Shown: one piece after another, positions 24,382 to 36,214 of the stretch
Numbering within the stretch: the first letter of the stretch is position 1
Layout of the letters: the number at the start of each line of letters is the position of its first letter
Assembly: GCF_949987535.1 (NCBI RefSeq)
Contig: NC_080082.1
Location: forward strand, 30,375,511-30,439,510
Direction: 5' to 3'
Length of the DNA stretch: 64,000 nt
Source: Balaenoptera acutorostrata
Taxonomy: Eukaryota > Chordata > Mammalia > Artiodactyla > Balaenopteridae
Translations under genes and position numbers: made by a program
The notes under the pieces: generated by a model
The model's database searches: none
Told to the model about the DNA's origin: nothing
What the model saw: the letters and a program-made list of their open reading frames with translations, nothing else

Positions 24382-24712
24382 GGGGCTTCCCTGGTGGCGC
24401 AGTGGTTGAGAATCTGCCTGCCAATGCAGGGGACACGGGTTCGAGCCCTGGTCTGGGAAGACCCCACATGCCGCGGAGCAACTAGACCCGTGAGCCACAA
24501 TTACTGAGCCTGCGCGTCTGGAGCCTGTGCTCCTCAATAAGAGAGGCCGCGATAATGAGAGGCCCGCGCAGCGCGATGAAGAGTGGCCCCCACTTGCCAC
24601 AACTAGAGAAAGCCCTCGCACAGAAACGAAGACCCAACACAGCCATAAATAAATAAACAAACAAATAAATAAACAAACCCCCCCAAAAAAAAAAGTTTAA
24701 AAAAAAAAAAAA
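24382..24712 (+). mobile_element. CHR-2-type tRNA-Glu SINE
   Basis: Begins GGGCTTCCCTGG. A box TGGCGCAGTGG, B box GGTTCGAGCCC, tail of AAATA units and long A runs. Flanked by the 17-bp duplication A7-GCAGAAAGGA (24365-24381 and 24713-24729). It lies tail to tail with the antisense SINE that starts about 85 bp further on. Confidence 0.95.
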
Positions 24713-24798
24713 AAAAAAAGCAGAAAGGAACCCTCCCACTTCACATATATATGAATGTTGGTGAAAATATACCCCTCCTCAATTTTTAATACAATTTA

Positions 24799-25154
24799 TT
24801 TATTTATTTATTTAAATTTATTTATTTATTTTTGGCTGCATTGGGTCTTTGTTGCTGTGCGCAGGCTTTCTCTAGCTGTGGTGAGCAGGGGCTACTCTTC
24901 GTTGCAGTGCGCGGGCTTCTCATTGCGGTGGCTTCTCTTGTTGCGGAGCATGGGCTCTAGGCACACAGGCTTCAGTAGTTGTGGCCCACAGGCTCAGTAG
25001 TTGTGGCTTGCGGGCTCTAGAGTGCAGGCTCAGTAGCTGTGGTGCACAGGCTTAGTTGCTCCGCGGCATGTGGGATCTTCCCAGACCAGGGCTCGAACCC
25101 ATGTCCCCTGCATTGGCAGGCGGATTCTTAACCACTGTGCCACCAGGGAAGTCC
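24799..25154 (-). mobile_element. CHR-2-type tRNA-Glu SINE, long variant, antisense
   Basis: Perfect 14-bp duplication TTTAATACAATTTA (24785-24798 and 25155-25168). The central region contains repeated units (cagtagttgtgg / cagtagctgtgg at about 24972-25044) that are absent from the basic SINE, giving a longer element. Confidence 0.95.
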
Positions 25155-25168
25155 TTTAATACAATTTA

Positions 25169-25549
25169 AAACTCAAAACTAGGAAAGAAAAATCGTCAAG
25201 TGCCAAGAACAAAGAGAATACTCAGAGTTACAGTGATAAGAGGGAAGTGAAATGAAAATGCTCACATGTGAAACAGGAGGAGAGAGAGACCTTAGCAGCT
25301 GAAGCTTTGAAGCTCTGTGAGCAGGATTATGTAGGTCTGAGCTCTGTGAGACCATAATCAGGAACCAGGCTACCTGCATAAAGCCAGGGGTCCTGAAGAG
25401 ATTATCTAGTATCCTCTGAATCGGGAACTAGAGGAAACTTGTGCTAGCCTAGGGGAATTGCAGGAAAGCGTCTAATTTTCTTGGGGCTGTGAAAGTAATA
25501 GGAATCACCAAAAAAAAAAAAGGGGAAATTTGTTCCACAGGTTGTATGA
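25169..25549. other. unique sequence, nothing recognised
   Basis: No gene recognised. It may belong in part to the L1 sequence that follows. Confidence 0.3.
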
Positions 25550-27050
25550 GGCCTGAATTCTGATTACTCATGTACTATGGGAACCCCAAACTAAGAAATT
25601 ATCCTAAAATCTTGTCCAGAATTGGTAAGTGTAAAAATGCTCCAAAAGGATGTTTTAGGGCATATGAAAATTCTGTGGCCTCTCCTTTCAATCTCATCTC
25701 TTTAAGGAAGAGTTTACGGAAAGAGAAAAAGAGAAATGAAAAAAAAGAAATCACAGAAGAAAGCCAACCACAATGCAATGGAGCCAGCAGATGAACAAAT
25801 GGGAGAACTTGTACTTCAAGAACTGGAAATAATAGAACAACCATCTAAAAAAGACTTTAAAATAAGTAAAAACAAAAAACATTTCAAGACATGGAGAAAA
25901 GAATAGTAGTCACAAACCAAGAATAAAACTATTTGAAAAAGGGCAGATTTGGGGAAAAAATTCTAAAAATGAAAAATATAGTAATTGAAATAAAAACTTA
26001 ATAGACCAGTTGGACTGTAAGGTAGAGGTGGCTGATGAAGGGTTAAGTGAATTGGAAGACACATTGCAGGAAATCACCCAGAATATAACACACAAGATAA
26101 AGAGATGAAAAATATGAAAGTTGATCAAATGAGCAGGTCCTACGTATGTCTATTAAGAGTTCCAAATGGAAAAAAAAAAGGGAGTTAGAAGCAAATAGAT
26201 AGTAGTCAATGATTTCCCTTATCTAAGACATGAGTCTTTAAAGAAGCACACCAGGCCTCATGCAGTATAATTAAAAACAAACCTACTTTTAAACACTAGT
26301 TCAACTGCAAAGTATCAACCTTAAAAACTACCAGAGAGAAACACAAATTTACCTCAAATGAATGACATTTAGACTGAGGGCATACGTCTCAAAGCAAAAA
26401 TAGCTGGCAGAACACAGCTGTTGTGTTATAAATGTAGTTACAAATGCACAGGAATAATGCATTTAAATTGCTGAGAAAAAAACTGTCTTTCCAGAATGAA
26501 AGTAAAATAAAGTCAATTTCAGACACAAATGACTATTTTGGCCAGTAGTACTTTGGCATGTTGTATATGAAGATTTACTTTGGCAAGAAAGAATATTACC
26601 TTGAAAAGAAGAAGTGGGATGCAAGAAGTATTTTTAAAATGGATAAATATGTTGGTAAATATAAACAAACACTTGATAATACAAATTAAAATGCCTATGT
26701 GTTTAAAAATAAGGGGAAAATAAATTTGTAAGTATAAAACCATGGAACATGGGAGAGCAGATCAGAGTTAAAGCATATGTTATTTAGAAGGAGGTAAGTG
26801 ATATTGATTAATTCTAGACTTCAGTTTAGGTGTGAATATGAATATAACGGTAGCCATAACAGAATAGAAATGGAATGCATAATTTGCATACAAGTAGAAG
26901 AAAAATATAAAAATATGAACTGGACTACTATCCACCAAATCATGATAGTAGCTTCCTCTTGGGAGAGAGAAGAGGCGATGGCCACCAGGAGGGGCTGGGA
27001 CAGGGGGTAAAGGAAACGTCAACTTTATCTGAAATGATCTACATTTTTAA
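25550..27050 (+). mobile_element. old LINE-1 5' region/ORF1-like sequence, sense
   Basis: A-rich sense strand with old-L1 words such as 'gaactggaaataatagaaca', 'aatgaaaaatatagtaattgaaataaaaac' and 'gaattggaagacacattgcaggaaatcaccc'. Frames are broken by stops. The right boundary is uncertain. Confidence 0.6.
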
Positions 27051-27069
27051 AACATTTAGAAACAAGCCT

Positions 27070-27500
27070 TTTTGTCCCCTTTGCCTCTGGGATATGTTCA
27101 GGATTTTCCCTGATATTCAAGGTCCCTCGTAACCTGCCTCTGTTTTTCAGCCAGCTTAGCTCCCTCTCCACCTCTCAACACATATTTTCTATTTCCATCA
27201 GGCCAGTCTCCCCATTTTTTCATAATCCTTGGCTTATTTTAGGATTCCTATCTCTGTTGTCCAAATCCTGCCGGTCCTTAAACACCCTTCTTCCTATCAC
27301 CCAGTATTGACAACAGCAAATAGGACTGTCTGTAGCACATAATACATAATTACATTCTGTTTAGCTCTCTCTTATTTGTATGTAACTATCTTATGTTTAT
27401 GTCTTCTATTTCCTTTTAATTGCCTTCTTTTATTCAGTATTTAATGTAAAAGATTATAGAATCTCAGAGGTCAAGAACTGTGGTGTTTATGATACCCTGC
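27070..27500 (-). repeat. L2-like fragment, antisense
   Basis: Words of an antisense L2-type 3' end: 'gatattcaaggtccctcgtaacctgcctct', 'caggccagtctccccatt', 'tgtccaaatcctgccggtccttaaa'. Diverged. Confidence 0.5.
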
Positions 27501-27719
27501 CCTGAAATCCCTCATGGCATGTTCCACAGCTAAACACATTGTAAAGAATGTATTTGGTAAATTGAAAGCAGTCCCTCTGATGGAAAGGCAATAAGAAAAG
27601 AAAATGAACAAGCAAGTTTTGATCATTCTTTGGTGGATAAATTGCACCGACTAAACAATAATAAAAGTCACTTATTTCAAAGTTATTGATTAATCTCAGT
27701 GATCTGGAATGTATTTGAG

Positions 27720-27930
27720 ATTCAGAAAAAGTTGGTTAAAAACATGTGCTTTGGTGTCAGACAGATCAGTTTAACCATGTGATTACTATCTTTATGAATA
27801 GGCAACCTAACTAGTTTGAGTCTTAATTTCTTCATGGGTAGAAAGGAAAAATAGTTCTTGCATGGAAATCACCTAGCTCAGCACGTGGAACGTAGTAAAA
27901 GAACTCAGTAAACGTGACCTGGGATTATTA
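27720..27930 (+). repeat. MIR SINE
   Basis: 'gctttggtgtcagacagatc', 'gtcttaatttcttcatggg', 'cacctagctcagcacg-ggaacgtag' are MIR words in order. Confidence 0.75.
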
Positions 27931-27964
27931 TTACCTAAAATATGTAAACCCGAAGCCATGCATG

Positions 27965-28345
27965 AGATAACTCAGTTCTCTCCCATCCGGCTGCCAGCCC
28001 ATGATAGAATTGCATTTATCTGCCCTCTAGAAGTTAAGTGTGGCCATGCTATTTATGTTTGCCAATAAAATGTAAGCGTAAAGACATATTTCGTTTCCTA
28101 CAGAATTTGTAAGACCTACTGAACAATTCATCACTTCACCTTCCCCTATATGGGGAAGCACATGTTGAGATGGAGGCTTTGCCAGCCTGGGTCCCTGAAT
28201 GACCATGTGGAGGAGAGCTCTCCTGCCACCCAAGTGGACACATAAAATGAATGAGAAACAAGCTTTTGTTGTGTTAAACCCCCTGAGATTTTGGAGTTTT
28301 TTGTTCCTGCAGCAAAACCTAGCCCATCCTGACTAATATAATGCA
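27965..28345 (+). repeat. old ERVL/MaLR-class LTR fragment
   Basis: Ends 'ttgttgtgttaaaccccctgagattttgg', then 'ctgcagcaaaacctagcccatcctgactaata'. Same family as the LTR ending at 20905. Non-coding. Confidence 0.7.
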
Positions 28346-30338
28346 TTAAAAGTTGTAGTTTCCCCCCATCCCCCTCTCCCCAAAAAACCTACCTAAAGCC
28401 ATACTTTAGAACTCATTTGCTCTTATTTAAAACACTTCTTTCCAACTTGTTTATGTGGTTTCCCATCTCACAGGATGTTTAGAGCAAAATATTAGAGGCG
28501 ATGTCACCAGAGGTAGGCACTCACCCCAACGAGAAGGGAAAACTGTGATAAGAAGATAAGGAACTCAAAAAGCATTATGATCTGGGGCCACTTTGGACAG
28601 GTGGAATTAATGATGCTTACTAAAAAGGCTTTGAAGCCATCTCTGTATCGCAGCACTGCTTTTTCAGTTTATTACAGGTTCATTACATTTTTATTTTGCT
28701 TATTCATTTTCTTTACTTTATTGTACATTTAGTTTTTACTACACTTTTTTTTTTTTTTAATGCTTACTATCTCCCAAGCATCATGCTGAACACTTTGAAT
28801 GTGTAGCAGGTCACTTAACGCTCTCAGCCTCTCTCAGAAGCGGCAGGTTTTATCCCATCTCTGTGGCAGCACTCAGAGATTTGTAACTGCCAGAGGTTTC
28901 TTGGTCACTATGGCAGCATCAGTTTCACGAGAACCCAGCCTGTCTGATCTCAAGAGTCCTTTCACCATCATGCCTCTCATGCATTAGCATAACACCGTAG
29001 GATGACCCTCAACAAAGGCTAAATTATATTTCAGGAAAGTCTGTTTTAAAAGGCTGGGAGACATGTGTAACATTTTGGACATTTTTCTATAAAAAAAAAA
29101 AAAGATTCAATTTTAACAAGTGCTGGTGCTTCAAAGGCTAGAAAGCTTGGGTTATCAGGAAAAGCCACATGTGGGAAGCAGCTCTCTCTCTAACAGTGTG
29201 AGATAAATGAGACAGTCTTGAATTTCAATGATCTTATAAATGCAACAGGAATGATAAATATGTCTATTAAAGCTCTTTCATTTAGAACAAGGAATCTGTA
29301 TTCTTTGACCATAGCACTTTTTTTTTTTACTGCAACTTTCAAACAGAAAAAGTTGCTGGCCACGGATGAGTCACTTCCTTGGTTCTTTACAATGTGAAGA
29401 GAAAGGACCCATGGTTGGGGGTGGGGAAGTTGGGGAGAAGGTGAATTTCTCTGCTGCTGTCCAAATGGTTGCCAGAGAGGCCCCAGTTTGCCATTTCATC
29501 TCTGTAGTTGTTTCCTTATGCGAAGGATGGCAGTTGACACCCAGGGGTCTTCGCCATAAATGAAAAGAGCAGAGGACAACCAAACTAGAAGCCCAGAGAA
29601 GTTTCCTGCATTGAGAGGCATTTGGCAGACAGCATTTCTTATAGGATAACAGAATCTCACTCCTCACTGCCAGAACGACATCTCTGGGGCTCAACTACCC
29701 TGCTCTGGAAACCTACATTGTCCCTACCTACCACAAACAAGGTTTCACTCTCAGTGGAAATTTGATTTTTGTTTTTATTTTTGTATGACCGTTCAACAGG
29801 TAAGCAACATATTTGTCGTAGAACCGTAGCACTATTGTTTAAACATCACAGTGGCAATTTCAGTTCTCTGGAGGAGCTATTAAGAACGTAGGGTCCCTTC
29901 CCTGATCTGTGTTTTTGTCCCCCGTTACTGGGGGTGCAGCATTTTCACATACCTTCAGAGGGGTTCAGAGATGCCAGAAGGGGGGTGATTGCAAATGCTT
30001 ACTATCAGGCTACTTCTGACAATTCCTAATGTAATCCATACACTACACATACATTCTAGTTATACAATTTATGAGGTATAACAAGGGGAGAGAAGTGAAG
30101 CTGGGATATAATTGTGACTGATGTGAAACAGACATGTAGAATGAATGGCCTTACAACATTTTCTTTGAAGTTTGTTAAAAGCAGTAAAGTGATATTCACT
30201 ATAAGTGAAACCTGCTGTTACAGATATCCACTGGCTTGGGGAACATTTTCTTTTGACTTTATTTCTTGAATTTTAATTCGCCACTTGAAGTTTACAAAAT
30301 TTTTTTTCTTTTGACGTGCAATGGAAGAGAAAGGGAAT
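28346..30338. other. unique sequence, nothing recognised
   Basis: Contains a few homopolymer runs (T at about 28746-28759, A at about 29090-29103). Opposing open frames at 29366-29694 overlap and have no recognised product. Confidence 0.35.
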
Positions 30339-30339
30339 A

Positions 30340-30800
30340 AAAATTGTGGAGAAACTACTACGTGCTTATCCCATACCAGGCACTTGATATCAGGGCTGAC
30401 TCACAAGCCACAGTAGGACACAGTGCCTAGGGCCCACAGGAATGTTTTGGTTTCTTTTAAAGTCAGAAGAAAACAATGATATAATAATAATATATTATCA
30501 ATTCATATAATAAAATTAAAATTTATTATAAAAATAATGAATATAACAATGAATCGCATCTGGATTATATTTGTCTTTTAATCCTTTCTTTATGGAAGAA
30601 GGGGCCCCCAAAGGCAATGTGGCAAGGGCCCATGGATTCCATAATGTGGTGGCCCTGCTTGATAGAAATTATCACGTTTAATTCTCCTGAGTAAATCTGA
30701 AAGACTGGAAGACATGGAGAAAGTGACATTTCAGAGACTTAAGAAGTTTTCCTAAGGTCCTAAAACTAGCAAGTGGTAGAGGCAGGTCTTAAGACTATTG
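30340..30800 (+). repeat. MIR SINE, interrupted
   Basis: The left half ('tactacgtgcttatcccataccaggcac') and the right half ('attatcacgtttaattctcctgagtaaatct', 'agaggcaggtctt') are the two parts of a MIR, split by the hAT element at 30391-30657. Confidence 0.7.
30391..30657. mobile_element. hAT-type miniature transposon nested in MIR
   Basis: Starts CAGGGCTGAC and ends GGCCCTG, giving short terminal inverted repeats (CAGGGC/GCCCTG) with a further GGGCCC word near each end. The flanking 8-mers CTTGATAT (30383-30390) and CTTGATAG (30658-30665) match at 7 of 8 positions, as expected for a hAT duplication. The interior is AT-rich and non-coding. Confidence 0.75.
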
Positions 30801-31360
30801 TCTAATTCTTTCCACTGAAGAAGAGCTTAATGTATAGGTAATTCCACATTGGAACACCTGGCATTAGGAACGAAAAATGTCACTTATATATTTGGTACCA
30901 AAGAAATGAATGGAAAATCAGTTCTGAGGTTGGCATGTATTTTTCCATACAATATAGGAAGATGTCTAGAAATATATGTAACCCAGATGTCCCCAAGTTT
31001 ACCAGCTTCAAGGTCAATACTTCTTTTCAATGCTCAAATAATAGTTTACACACCCACAGGAAGTCCGGCCTTGGTCCTATCACTATCGCCTTCCCATCTT
31101 TCTCTTGGGACCTGTGAAGACCACTTATGTGTTCCTCTAACCAGTCCTGGTTAATACTCAACGTCTCAGCAGACTGCTTCTCACAGCATTTGGGGCGTCA
31201 CTTTTGGGGCAAATGGTCACAGCTATCTCTTCACACATCAGTGCGTGCCCCTCTCTTTATTCCCCAGAACACAGCTAAGACAGAGCTGGGACTTCCAACC
31301 AGTTTTTACTGAAGTCTTGGGGGCATCAGTAGTGCAACATGAAGGGGAACACTCGACTAA
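30801..31360. other. unique sequence, nothing recognised
   Basis: Open frames at 30849-31154 and 31127-31312 have no recognised product. Confidence 0.35.
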
Positions 31361-31476
31361 TACCTAGGTCGACCAAGCATCCTAATTTGCCCAGAACTAA
31401 AGGAGTTCTTGGGAAATTTTAGTTTGAAAACTGTGTCAGTCCTGGGCAAACCTGGACAAGTTGTTCACCCTACAGA
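31361..31476. repeat. short palindromic DNA-transposon-like repeat
   Basis: The left arm 'catcctaatttgcccag' and the right arm 'ctgggcaaacctggacaagttgttcaccctac' are imperfect inverted copies, resembling small palindromic DNA transposons. The family is not named. Confidence 0.45.
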
Positions 31477-33060
31477 TGTCTCATCTTGAACCCACAGCCC
31501 TGACTTACCTCACTTAGGGCTTCATCTTGGCTATTGGTCTATCTCCACTTGGCTAAGTTGGTTCTTCCCATCCCTGTCACCTCCAAGAATGCTCTTTCCT
31601 TAGATTCCAGACCCAACTTTTCTTGGCCTCAGAGAGAGGAAGACCTCTTTCCTCTAGTTTAAGACCAGCCTCCTTCCCTGCCCAGCCTCATTACTAACAG
31701 GAAGACCTCTTACCTTGCTGAGAAAGACCTGTGCTCCTCCATTAGCATGTCATTAAATCCTCATGGCCTGGACAAGACAAACCCAGAAGTCCACAAGACT
31801 GTTCCCAGACTCAAAGTCATTTGGTCTTAAATGACATCATGTATGGGACCCCAAGAGTCTAATATGGGTTGTTCTGTATCAAACCCATGAAGTTTCTTGT
31901 CACAATCTCTTGGCCTGATAGATGAATGAGAGGTTGGGTCATCCCCATAATTTGGAATCTCTTGTGAGCAATGTTTAGTTTAGAACACAGACACATCTCT
32001 GGGGCAGGGGAGGTGGGGAGAGTGATTTTCAGGCAAGTATCAGTCTAAATCCAGATTTCATGAGAAAAGAGGTTGATAACCCCTAAGCAGCACAGTTCTG
32101 TTCAAACACACCACAGATGTTACCAAGAAGAGCACTCAGCCCCTTGGGGTGAAGTGTCTGAATTTTGGTTACTCTGTGGATTCAGGACTTTAGACAAGAA
32201 CAATGGGTAGGTATATGTCCTATATACGCTGTTGACTAAAACACCTTTAAATTGGACTTCCCTGAAAAAAAGGAAAGTTCTTTTCCAACACCAATTCCAA
32301 ATCCTACCCTAGAATTCAGCAACATTTGTGACTCTCAATGATGGGTTCCCAATTTTGAAAATTTAAAACTTAGGTCTACGAAGAACCCCATTACAGGTAG
32401 GATCAGAGAGTACGTAGAGATTACAGAATTTGTAACAATGCAATTAAGTGTCACATGAGTTGACAATGTTTATCACAAAGCTAAGAGGCCATCTTGGGCA
32501 AACTGACCAGAAATTTAATATTTCTGAGAAGGGAAGAAAAAATAAGGGAAATGAGACAAAATAAAGTTAAGAAAGCTGATTTCAGAAGACTTTACATTGA
32601 GTTGGTAAGACTGTAGGAGGGCTTTCACCAGAGTCTGTAGCGTTAACTTTACCATACTTACATTAAAAAAATCATCATTGTACTTTCTTCTATACCCTGT
32701 CATTATTACATCACCTGTTTCAGTTTATTGACCAATGATTATATGTGTGTATGTTAAACTTGAAATTAAAAATCAAATCATCTGTTTTAATAATTTTGCT
32801 GTCACTCTACCCACTAAATATCACTTTCCTTTTTTTTTCTCTGTAGATAATCTCAAGAAATACAGGATAAAATAGGTGTTTAACTAAAATTCCAAGTAGA
32901 CCTAAGAAGTTTGTTGTGCTGAGGCCTGGATAGACTTAGGAACACATGAATCCAGGGGTTAGGGAAGAATAGGGTCAAAAAGAAAAATGGTACAGATAGG
33001 TTTTGCCTTGGTGAAAAGTCAGAACTTCATACGCTGCAAAAGTGAGGTATCAGAGCAAAT
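31477..33060. other. unique sequence, nothing recognised
   Basis: No repeat family or exon recognised. The minus-strand frame at 32515-32703 is unremarkable. Confidence 0.35.
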
Positions 33061-33160
33061 GTGGATTGCCACAGCAATCAGACAAGAAATAAAAGGAATC
33101 CAAATTGGAAAGAAAGATGTAAAATTACCACTGTTGGCAGATGACATGACACTATACATA
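33061..33160 (+). mobile_element. LINE-1 ORF2 fragment, left of Tigger insertion
   Basis: Sense-strand translation gives RQEIKGIQIGKKDVKLPLLADDM, that is, the ORF2 region around the reverse transcriptase active site (the ADD motif at about 33135-33145). The copy is 5'-truncated at about 33061 and cut at 33160 by a Tigger element. Confidence 0.9.
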
Positions 33161-34086
33161 GTTGACCTTTGAACAACACAAGGGCTAGGGGAGCTGACCC
33201 CCTGCATGGTTGAAAATCTGTGTATGACTTTTGACTCTCCAAAAACTTAACTATCAATAGCCTACTGATGACTGGAAGCCTTACCAATAACACAAACATT
33301 CAATTAACACATATTTTGTATGTTATATGTACTATATACTGTATTCTTACAATTAAGTAAGCTAGAGAAAAGAAAATGTTATTAAGAAAATTAACGAGGA
33401 GAAAATACATTTACAGTATTGTACTATATTTTTCAATACTGTTAAGTTTATGTCATCCATTTACAAGATGAATTGTCTATCTGTCAGCACCTACATCAAT
33501 ATTGGCTTATATGATACAAAGCACAGGAGATATTATACATATTACTAACACCAGACAGCAAAAATGAAAAGATAATGTGAAAAAGAAATTCATATTTCTT
33601 TACAAGTATAACGATTCATGCATTGATAACAAAGAAGCAGCAATATGATTGCTTTATGTTAGCCTAGTGTAACTGATACAATTGCTTCATGGTAGCCTAG
33701 CCCATAGGCTAATGAATGGATTGTTATAAAATTTCTTTATGGCATACAATATTACAATCATTTTCATAATACAGTATTGGAAACATTGTTACATTATTTA
33801 AAAAACCACTTACCTGTGATGAGAGGCTGATATGCAGTTTCTCCAATTATGAGAGAGAGAGAAGCACACTGTACAATAAGGTAATCCTTTGAAAACGAAG
33901 ATATAAAACAGTAAGAAAACTAGCACATTATTAATTCTATATGAAATGTCACTCACCTATGCCTGTGTAAGAATAGGCTATCCACTTCAATACAACTCTT
34001 GCACGTATATTTTTGTACATTTATTGAAAAAAATCTACATATAAGTGGATTTGTGCAGCTCAAACTCATATTGTTCAAAGGTCACC
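33161..34086. mobile_element. Tigger-family (TcMar) DNA transposon, non-autonomous
   Basis: Terminal inverted repeats: GTTGACCTTTGAACAACA at 33161 and the complement of ...TTGTTCAAAGGTCACC at 34086. A TA dinucleotide flanks each end (33159-33160 and 34087-34088), as expected for Tc1/mariner insertion. The ends match the Tigger type that starts GTTGACCCTTGAACAAC. At about 926 bp it has no transposase frame, so it is an internally deleted copy. Confidence 0.88.
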
Positions 34087-36110
34087 TATATGGAAAATCC
34101 TAAAGACACCACCAAAAAACTATTAGAACTAATAAATAAACTCAGTAAATGTTCAGGATACAAAATTAATATACAGATATCTGTTGCATTTCCATATACT
34201 AAGAACAAACTATCAGAAAGAGAAATTAAGACAACAATCTCATTCACAGTTGCATCAAAGAGCATAAAATACTTAGGAATAAATCTAACCAAGGAGGTAA
34301 CTCGGAAGTTATGACATTGATGAAGGAAATTGAAGACAATATAAGCAATTGGAAAGGTATTATGTGCTTATGGACTGAAAGAATTAATGTTGTTAAAATG
34401 ACCACACTACCCAAGGCAATGTACAGATTCAATGCAATCCCTATCAAAATACCAATGGCATTTTTCACAGAACTAGAACAAATAATTCTAAAATTTGTAT
34501 GGAAACAGAGAAGACCCTGAATAGCCAAAGCAATCTTGAGAAAGAAGAACAAAGAGCAAAGCTGGAGGCATCACACTTCCTTATTCCTTATACTACAAAG
34601 GTACGGTAATCAAAACAGTATGGTACTGGCACAAAATCAGAAATATAGATCAATGAAACAGAATAGAGAACCCAGAAATGAACCCACACTTATATGGCCA
34701 ATTAATTTACAACAAAGGAGGCAAGAATATACAATGGGGAAAAGACAGCCTCTTCAATTGGGAAACCTGGCCAGCTACATGCAAAAAAAAATCAAACTAG
34801 TCTACTTTACCACACCATATACTAAAAAAACAAAAAAACAAAAACAAAAAAAACTCAAAATGCTTAAAGACTTTAATATAAGACCTGAAACCATAAAACT
34901 TCTAGAAGAAAACATAGACAGTACACTCTTAGAATCAGTCTTAGCAATACATATATATTTTTTGCCTATGTCTTCTCAGGCAAGGGAAGCAAAAGCAAAA
35001 ATAAGCAAATGGGGCTATATCAAACTAAAAAGCATTGCACAGTGAAGGAAACTATCAACAAAACAAAAAGGCAGCCTACCAAATGAGAGTAGCTATTTGC
35101 AAACGATATATCTAATAAGGGGTTAATATCCAAAATACACAAAGCATTCATACAACTGAACATAAAAAAATCCAACTGGATTAAAAAGTAGGAGAGCACC
35201 TGAATAGACATTTTTTCCAAAGAAGGCATGCAGGTGGCCAACAGGTACATGAAATGGTGTTCAGCATCACTAATCATCAGGGAAAGGCAAATCAAAACCA
35301 TGAGCTACCACCTCAAACCTTTCAGAATGACTATTATCAAAAAGACAACAAATAACACGTGTTGGAGAGAATGTGGGAAAAAGGGAATCCTTGTACACTG
35401 TTGTTTGGACTGTTCATTGGTGCAGCCGCTTTGGAAAACAGTATGGAGGTGCCTCAAAAAGTTAAAAATAGAACTGCCATATGATCCAGCAATTTCACTT
35501 CTGGGTGTTTACCCGAAGAAAACAAAAACACTAATTCAAAAAGATATAAGCACTCCAGTGTTCATTGCAGCATTATTTACAATAGCCGAGATATAAAAGC
35601 AACTTAATTGTCTGTCAGTAGATGAATGAATAAAGAAGATGTGGTATATATGTTTTTCGTTCATAAAAAATGAAATCTTGTCATTTGCAACAACATGGAT
35701 GGATCTAGAGGGTATTATGCTAAGTGAAGTAAGTCAGACAGAGAGAGACAAATACCGCATGATCTCACTTACATGTGGCATTCTAAAAAACAAAATCAAG
35801 AAACAAAACAAAATGAAAACAGACTCATAGATACAGAGAACAAATGGGTGGTTGCCATAAGGGAGGGAGGGTAGGAGGGGTGAATGAAATAGGTAAAGAG
35901 GATTTAGAGGTGTAAAATTCCATTTATGTAATAAACAAGTCACAGGGATGTAGTATACAGTATTAGAAATATTGTCAATAATATTGTGGTAACTTTCTAT
36001 GGGACTGATCATGATCATTTCACAATGTAGGCAAATATCAAATCATTGCGTAGTATACCAGAAACTAACAAAACATTGTACATCAACTATATTTAATTTA
36101 GAAAAATCAA
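34087..36110 (+). mobile_element. LINE-1 ORF2 C-terminal half and 3' UTR, sense
   Basis: Resumes the L1 interrupted at 33160, in the ORF2 codons just after the active site ([16 protein letters not shown], then [59 protein letters not shown]). It is spread over several frames with stops at about 34314, 34520 and 35045, so it is inactive. ORF2 ends at about 35830. The 3' UTR includes the 'aacaaatgggtggttgccat' segment and ends near 36110. Confidence 0.92.
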
Positions 36111-36214
36111 GATAGTATGTTATTAGTGTAAGAATAGTGTAAGAATATAGTGTAAGAATAGTCTGGTCAATGAGACACAATAGAGATTCCAGAAATAAAC
36201 CTGTATTAACACAA

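Noticed and set aside
24382..24480. tRNA gene-like A and B boxes in the SINE copies
   Set aside because: The boxes are the tRNA-derived SINE promoter; no tRNA cloverleaf is intact, so these are not tRNA genes.
34536..35045. 169-codon open frame on the plus strand
   Set aside because: A surviving piece of L1 ORF2, not a host gene.
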